Assembly (NCBI GenBank): GCA_002317355.1
Contig: DCJC01000081.1
Span: forward strand, 1-34,625
Direction of reading: 5' to 3'
Length of the DNA: 34,625 bases
From: Prevotellaceae bacterium UBA1710
GTDB lineage: Bacteria > Bacteroidota > Bacteroidia > Bacteroidales > Bacteroidaceae
This document shows, piece by piece, positions 30,084 through 34,625 of this stretch (positions are counted from its first letter, which is position 1; each line of letters starts with the position of its first letter). The translations under genes were made by a program, and so were the position numbers. The notes below the pieces were generated by a model. The model did not search any database. It had not been told where the DNA came from and was given only the letters and a program-made list of their open reading frames with translations.

Positions 30084-31199
30084 ATGGTAGAACAATTGTT
30101 CTTTGAACTTATTCGTGTGTCTGTCGGCACTCAGGATTGCCTCACAAGAACGCCTATGACGGCAGAGTGGGATCAGTTGTATAAAATGGCGGAGAAGCAG
30201 TCCTTGATAGGTGTATGCTTTGTGGGATTACAACGTTTGGGAGCGAATGCTGATGATGGCTTTTCTCAAATAGGCATGAGTGAGATGCAGTTCCTGACTT
30301 GGATGGGTATGACTGCTAAGATACAGCAGAACAACGAGTCTGTGAATATAAAGTGTGTCGAACTACAAAAAAAACTCACATCAGATGGTATTGAATCGTC
30401 TATATTGAAAGGGCAAGGTGTGGCTCAGTCCTATGCTCCAGATCTTCGTATGCTTCGTCAGTCTGGAGATATAGATGTGTATGTGGAATGTGGCATGGAA
30501 AAGGCTGTTGCTTATGTACAGCGTGTTGCGCCTACTAACGAAGTGAACCATAAGCATGTGCAGATGCATGTGTTTAAGGATTGTGAGGTTGAAATACATT
30601 TCATTCCATCAGAATTACATTGTCCATGGCAAAACAAACATTTACAGAATTTCTTTGCTTGTCATGATGGCAAAGAAAAAATAAGTTTGGCGGAGGCTGG
30701 CGAAATCATGATTCCTGAGTTGTCCTTTTATGTTGTGCATCTGTTGGCTCATTCTTATCGTCATCTTTTTGGTGATGGCATTGGATTAAGACAAGTAATG
30801 GATTTGTATTTCGTCTTTCTCAAGTTGCAGAACGTTGCAGAATCTGTCAACATGGAGGAAATAAAACAGGTGGTGCATCGAACTGGTATGGACAAGTTTG
30901 CATCGGCTATTATGTGGGTGCTGGATAAGGTGTTCAATCTAAATATGGATGAGATGCCTTGGGAACCGAGTGCTCGTGATGGGCAGTTCCTTTTGGGTGA
31001 GATAATGATGGCAGGTAATTTCGGTAAATATGACGCGCGTATCAACCGTAAAGGTGAGACGCGTGGGGATAGGTTTTGGCGTGTATCGAAGCAGAATTGG
31101 CGTTTGATGCGATTCTCGCCATGGGAGGTGATATGTACCCCGTTATGGCGTATCTGGCACTTCTGCTGGATGAGAATCCATGGATATACGCAAGGGTGA
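30084..31199 (+). CDS. nucleotidyltransferase-fold protein
   Basis: A 371-residue protein from ATG 30084, 4 nt after the glycosyltransferase stop. It carries the nucleotidyltransferase pattern of the NTP_transf_5 type: SILKGQGVAQSYAPDLRMLRQSGDIDVYV, with the metal-binding pair D129 and D131, followed by EVEIHF further on and a helical C-terminal region (HLLAHSYRHLFGDGIGLRQVMD). Such genes are common in Bacteroidales capsule loci; the substrate has not been defined to my knowledge. A TTG 27 nt upstream lies within the previous gene and is unlikely as start. Confidence 0.82.
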   Translation: MVEQLFFELIRVSVGTQDCLTRTPMTAEWDQLYKMAEKQSLIGVCFVGLQRLGANADDGFSQIGMSEMQFLTWMGMTAKIQQNNESVNIKCVELQKKLTSDGIESSILKGQGVAQSYAPDLRMLRQSGDIDVYVECGMEKAVAYVQRVAPTNEVNHKHVQMHVFKDCEVEIHFIPSELHCPWQNKHLQNFFACHDGKEKISLAEAGEIMIPELSFYVVHLLAHSYRHLFGDGIGLRQVMDLYFVFLKLQNVAESVNMEEIKQVVHRTGMDKFASAIMWVLDKVFNLNMDEMPWEPSARDGQFLLGEIMMAGNFGKYDARINRKGETRGDRFWRVSKQNWRLMRFSPWEVICTPLWRIWHFCWMRIHGYTQG

Positions 31200-31236
31200 C
31201 ATCGTACTAAATTGATAAAGAAAATAATTGATAAAT

Positions 31237-32268
31237 ATGAATACAACTGTAATTTATGGAATCATCTTTGTGATTCTACTTGTTGTAGAGTTGGCATACT
31301 TTAAGATTGCTGACAAGTGTAATATCATAGATAAACCGAATGAGCGTTCAAGCCATTCTACTATCGTTTTGCGTGGTGGTGGTGTGATCTTCGCACTTTC
31401 CACCTTGGTGTGGATTGTGTATCAAGGAGCGTTCGGTAGTTGGTCGATAGTTTTTGACTATCTGCCGTTCTTGAGTGGCTTGATATTGATTGCTGGAGTG
31501 AGTCTGGTGGATGATATCCGTACTCTTCCTGATAGTGTGCGATTGGTGGCTCAGTTTGTTGCCATGGGATTGATGTTCTGGAATCTTGGCATGATGCATC
31601 TTGAGCTTTGGTGGGTGGTAATCCTTGCTCTTATCGTGTGTGTGGGTGCGACTAATATCATCAATTTCATGGATGGCATCAATGGTATCACGGCTGGTTA
31701 TTCATTGGCAGTTCTGATTCCGTTGCTTCTGATTAACAATAGGATGCCTGAGCAATTTGTGATGAACTCTTTCCTGGGTGTGACAATTGTGGGTGTGCTG
31801 GTGTTCTGTATCTTCAACTTCCGTCCGAAGGGTAAGGCGAAGTGCTTTGCTGGTGATGTTGGTTCTATCGGCATTGCATTTATCATGCTGTTTATCATCG
31901 GTAAGTTGGTGATGGCGACTTCTGATATAACTTATCTTATTCTCTTGCTTGTGTATGGTGTGGATGGTGTGCTTACTATCTGCCATCGTATCATGTTGCA
32001 TGAGAACTTAGGTGAGGCACACAGAAAGCATGCCTATCAACTGATGGCTAACGAACTGAAGATTGGGCACGTGAAGGTGACATCGTTGTATATGGTTCTG
32101 CAGACGATGGTGAGTCTTGGCTTCATCTATATCTGTCCTGACAATGTGGTTTGCCATTGGATGTATCTCGTTGGTGCGCTCATTGTCCTTGCGATTGCAT
32201 ATGTGCTCTTCAAGAAGAAGTACTATCACTTGCATGAGGAGTATTTGGCAAGTCTTGGAACGAAGTGA
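31237..32268 (+). CDS. polyprenyl-phosphate sugar-1-phosphate transferase (WecA/MraY family)
   Basis: A 343-residue membrane protein with about 10 hydrophobic segments from ATG 31237. It has the family motifs in order: RSSHSTIVLRGGGVIF, SLVDDIRTLP (the Asp pair that binds Mg2+), NIINFMDGINGITAGYS, CFAGDVGSIG and HRKHAYQLM. It transfers a sugar-1-phosphate, probably GlcNAc or a relative, from UDP to undecaprenyl phosphate and so starts repeat-unit synthesis. Its place near the distal end of the locus is normal in Bacteroidales. The in-frame TTG at 31228 is less likely. Confidence 0.9.
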   Translation: MNTTVIYGIIFVILLVVELAYFKIADKCNIIDKPNERSSHSTIVLRGGGVIFALSTLVWIVYQGAFGSWSIVFDYLPFLSGLILIAGVSLVDDIRTLPDSVRLVAQFVAMGLMFWNLGMMHLELWWVVILALIVCVGATNIINFMDGINGITAGYSLAVLIPLLLINNRMPEQFVMNSFLGVTIVGVLVFCIFNFRPKGKAKCFAGDVGSIGIAFIMLFIIGKLVMATSDITYLILLLVYGVDGVLTICHRIMLHENLGEAHRKHAYQLMANELKIGHVKVTSLYMVLQTMVSLGFIYICPDNVVCHWMYLVGALIVLAIAYVLFKKKYYHLHEEYLASLGTK

Positions 32269-32297
32269 TGTTTCCTCAATGAATCTGCATTTACGAT

Positions 32298-32450
32298 ATG
32301 ATACAACTTAAGAAGCGGATTGAAGACCTTATAGAAATGGAATTACGTTCGGGTTCTATGGAGGTCATCACTCCAGTTTATGTCTCACGTATGCTCAATG
32401 TTCCATTGGAGGAAGTTGAAAAGGTAATGAAGGAGATAGACAAGAAATGA
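32298..32450 (+). CDS. small hypothetical protein, 50 aa
   Basis: The ORF encodes 50 residues (MIQLKKRIEDLIEMELRSGS, then MEVITPVYVSRMLNVPLEEV and a Lys-rich end). It looks like a small helical fold with a helix-turn-helix-like middle (TPVYVSRMLNVPLEEVEKVM), but no family is recognised. It starts 29 nt after the initiating-transferase gene and its TGA overlaps the ATG of the broken wbuC copy (ATGA), suggesting a former translational coupling. The frame is intact while the two following genes are broken, which hints that it is maintained. Confidence 0.55.
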   Translation: MIQLKKRIEDLIEMELRSGSMEVITPVYVSRMLNVPLEEVEKVMKEIDKK

Positions 32451-32700
32451 AAAAACTTCAACTCTTAGATCAACAAATCATTGATGCGACTTTAGCAAAG
32501 GCGAAGGAAAGTCATCGTCTCAGGATGAACTAGAACTTTCATCCTACATTGGATGATAAGGTGCAGAAAAATATTAGTTGCAGGCAGTCATGTCGGTTGA
32601 CAAATAGACCGCCTTCTATCGTTAGGCTGCATGTATGGATGTACGCAAAGAGGAAATGGCGGAGAATGTAGTGATTCGTACAGAACCCCAATTGACACAA
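32447..32700 (+). pseudogene. decayed wbuC paralogue
   Basis: The frame starts MKKLQLLDQQIIDATLAKAK and continues ESHRLRMN, the family opening also seen in the intact WbuC at 27841, but codon 29 is TAG (32531-32533) where the family has Tyr. Read-through gives NFHPTLDDKVQK, then the frame is lost. In another register around 32630-32690 the residues ACMDV and EEMAENVVIRTEP look like further WbuC pieces. The end is therefore approximate. It is a nonsense- and indel-damaged copy. Confidence 0.7.
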
Positions 32701-32773
32701 CCATAGTTTTTGCTCTTACTTGAGATGGTTATAAGATAATAGATACATTAACCCAAATTCCTAGCATATTATA

Positions 32774-32955
32774 ATGTTTTTGTACGGAGCAAGTGATCGT
32801 GGTATGGTTGTTAAAGATATTCTTCACTCCATGGCGTGAAGGTAAATGCATTTGTGGATGATAATCTAGATGTCAAATGTCTTTGGTCACGTTCAGTGCT
32901 TCGTAATGCAGATCGACTATCACCAATAATAGTTAGTAATGGTGATAATTCTTGA
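32774..32955 (+). pseudogene. frameshifted N-terminal fragment of a NeuD/PglD-type acetyltransferase
   Basis: ATG 32774 opens MFLYGASDRGMVVKDILHSM and then hits TGA at 32837-32839. Shifting by one base at 32833 restores GVKVNAFVDDNLDVKCLWS and RLSPIIVSNGDN up to TGA at 32953. Joined, this is the PglD/NeuD N-terminal domain, a small Rossmann-like UDP-sugar-binding unit, with GASGHG changed to GASDRG. The left-handed beta-helix acetyltransferase domain that should follow is absent. One missing base explains the frame change. Confidence 0.75.
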
Positions 32956-33090
32956 ACTACTTAAAGTGAGCAAATTTGAACTTGATTTAGAATTATATAT
33001 GATGTCAATGGGGCTTATTTTGTATTGACTTTTTTTGAACCTTTTGCTGTTGGGATAGAAATAGATTGTTGCAATATTAATAGTTGAATT

Positions 33091-34625
33091 ATGTTATATT
33101 GGATGCCACCTGCAAATATTGTTGTTGAGTCAGTATCACAAGATTTGAATAGCACTTTTGGGGTAAGAGATGTAGATTGTGGTAGTTTTAACGAAAAGAC
33201 GTATTATTGGGATAGGTTTTCACATCTTGATTTTTTTACTGGAGATGCCAGCCCTTTATCTATTCCCCAAAATAGTTCACATGTTATTACAATTAATAAA
33301 CATAAAAAAATTTCAGAGCAAATAATACAAGAAAATACTGTTTATGTTATTCGTGATAGAATAGAAATTAATGATCACGATACAGTTGTCATGCCATCCA
33401 ATTGTAAACTTAGATTTGAAGGAGGGCATTTAAAGGGAAAGCTTAGAGGAACTATAGATGTCGAAGGTGAATATGACAAGCATTTTGAAGTGTATATTCC
33501 AAACGATTCATTAAATACAATCATTACTCCTGATTTTCGATTGTATAATTATTCGAACGAAATTTCGCGGAGCCAATTGGAAGCATGTAGAAATGGCATT
33601 TTATTATGTGAAAATATAAATGTATCTATTGGTGGTACAAATAAAGGGGCTGATTTATATACTTCAATTAGGGGAATTAAAAAAAAAATGACGATATGTG
33701 CAAATGAGCAATTATATTATGGATTCAATATAAGAGAAGGCAATGTCACTATACAGGATGTTACTTTAAAAAAATGTATTGGTACGCAATTGTCAACAAG
33801 ACTGTTTGTTTATTCGTCACAATCTAATATAACAATAAAGAATAGTGTTATATATGGTGGCTTCCTGTTTTTGCGTTCGGATAGTTTGTCCGAAAAATCC
33901 CAAAATATTCTTATCTACAATAATAAAATTTTTGCTGATTTCTCAACTATTATAGAAAAAAAACGATGGTCGGTACAAAAGGATGTATTTACATTCCGAG
34001 GTTATGAAAATGTCAAAGTGACAAATAATTATGTCAAGTATAAAAATGTGAATAGATGTATAAAGACAAGTTATACGAAAGGACAATCTCCTAATAATAT
34101 AGATATCTCGGAGAATGTTTTTAAAGCGGAATGTACTAGAGGATACTGTATGAAACAGTTTTGGGATGGATATATTGGAACTGCAAATATTCGTTTTTGT
34201 AATAACACTTTGGATGTACCTAACCATACATGTATAATAGAAAACAAAACAGAGAATGTTTCAGATTTCTATACTTCAACTATTAAAGCAGAAATTAGTA
34301 GTAATAAAGGAAGAATAAGTGGAGGCTTTGTTTATACATACAATAGGGGGAATCAGCAAGAATGGAATATTCATGATAATCAGATAGACATAGAAATTCC
34401 TTCTGGAGTTGATGAAAGTTTTAAACCTCATGTTCCTTTATATATGGCATCTTCCAAGGTTTCAATAGTCAACAATTCTTTTAATATATATAGAAATGAC
34501 TTTAAAAAAACGAGTGTCGTTGTTTGTAGATTATGTAAGGGTGATATTATATTTCCTTCTTGCATTATTGAAAACAACCATTTTTCAGGATCATATAATT
34601 TGGGTATGAGATTTGATGATATCTT
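33091..34625 (+). CDS. parallel beta-helix protein, 3' end outside the window
   Basis: From ATG 33091 the frame is open for 511 codons to the window edge, with a TGA in frame just upstream (33085-33087). An alternative ATG is at 33103. Residues of about 75-125 (ISEQIIQENTVYVIRDRIEI, then MPSNCKLRFEGGHLKGKLRG) match the N-terminal phrase that precedes right-handed beta-helix domains in many Bacteroidetes and phage surface proteins. From about 200 there are repeated strands with asparagine turns (NIRFCNNTLDV, NVKVTNNYVKY, NIDISENVF, IVNNSFNIY). No signal peptide is seen. Strongly AT-rich with AAA/ATA/AGA codons, unlike genes to the left. Could be a polysaccharide lyase-like enzyme or a tail-spike-like protein. 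Confidence 0.65.
   Translation, partial: MLYWMPPANIVVESVSQDLNSTFGVRDVDCGSFNEKTYYWDRFSHLDFFTGDASPLSIPQNSSHVITINKHKKISEQIIQENTVYVIRDRIEINDHDTVVMPSNCKLRFEGGHLKGKLRGTIDVEGEYDKHFEVYIPNDSLNTIITPDFRLYNYSNEISRSQLEACRNGILLCENINVSIGGTNKGADLYTSIRGIKKKMTICANEQLYYGFNIREGNVTIQDVTLKKCIGTQLSTRLFVYSSQSNITIKNSVIYGGFLFLRSDSLSEKSQNILIYNNKIFADFSTIIEKKRWSVQKDVFTFRGYENVKVTNNYVKYKNVNRCIKTSYTKGQSPNNIDISENVFKAECTRGYCMKQFWDGYIGTANIRFCNNTLDVPNHTCIIENKTENVSDFYTSTIKAEISSNKGRISGGFVYTYNRGNQQEWNIHDNQIDIEIPSGVDESFKPHVPLYMASSKVSIVNNSFNIYRNDFKKTSVVVCRLCKGDIIFPSCIIENNHFSGSYNLGMRFDDI

Overview
The window looks like a chromosomal segment of a Bacteroidales bacterium, most likely Prevotellaceae (Prevotella/Segatella-like). Grounds: several start sites carry the Bacteroidetes promoter pattern (TTTG or TTG, about 19-20 nt, TAnnTTTG); Shine-Dalgarno signals are weak; there is an RprX/RprY-type two-component pair; and lipoprotein/outer-membrane genes and the polysaccharide-locus gene set are of the Bacteroidales kind. 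The species call is inference; no search was run.

Left part (1-13.7 kb), housekeeping. An SPFH-domain membrane protein, a small membrane protein, a 58-residue ribbon-helix-helix protein, a secreted DUF2059-like protein, rprX/rprY, a MATE exporter divergent from alaS, a MerR-type regulator followed 3 nt later by an MFS exporter, and two sulfur-assimilation genes (O-acetylhomoserine sulfhydrylase and cysteine synthase). The two sulfur genes are separate transcription units but share a TACCA-N6-TGGTA palindrome upstream. Two copies of a roughly 108-bp inverted-repeat element lie at 5019-5127 and 9301-9407, and most other intergenic gaps hold short iterated motifs.

Middle (13.8-16.7 kb). A minus-strand pair: an outer-membrane beta-barrel protein and a lipoprotein with a propeller-like C-terminal part, under one clear promoter.

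Right part (17.0-32.3 kb), a surface-polysaccharide locus of the Wzx/Wzy type. It opens with a 5'-truncated nucleotide-sugar dehydrogenase, then a structured intergenic RNA candidate. Next come a TagD-type cytidylyltransferase fused to a Gfo/Idh/MocA oxidoreductase, an SDR, a flippase, a soluble alkaline-phosphatase-superfamily protein, a polymerase, two GT4 glycosyltransferases and a hexapeptide acyltransferase. After a decayed glycosyltransferase remnant follow a VanZ-like protein, a WbuC cupin, a second acetyltransferase, a GT4 whose two halves differ in base composition, a nucleotidyltransferase-fold protein and a WecA/MraY-type initiating transferase. The cytidylyltransferase fusion and SDR suggest the polymer may contain a CDP-activated polyol or similar unit, giving a phosphodiester-containing glycan in a Gram-negative bacterium; this is inference.

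Right edge (32.3-34.6 kb). A 50-codon ORF overlaps a decayed wbuC paralogue by ATGA, then a frameshifted NeuD/PglD acetyltransferase fragment, then a long AT-rich ORF with parallel beta-helix character that runs off the window. Remnants at both ends and in the middle, plus a composition break inside a glycosyltransferase, indicate repeated recombination at this locus.
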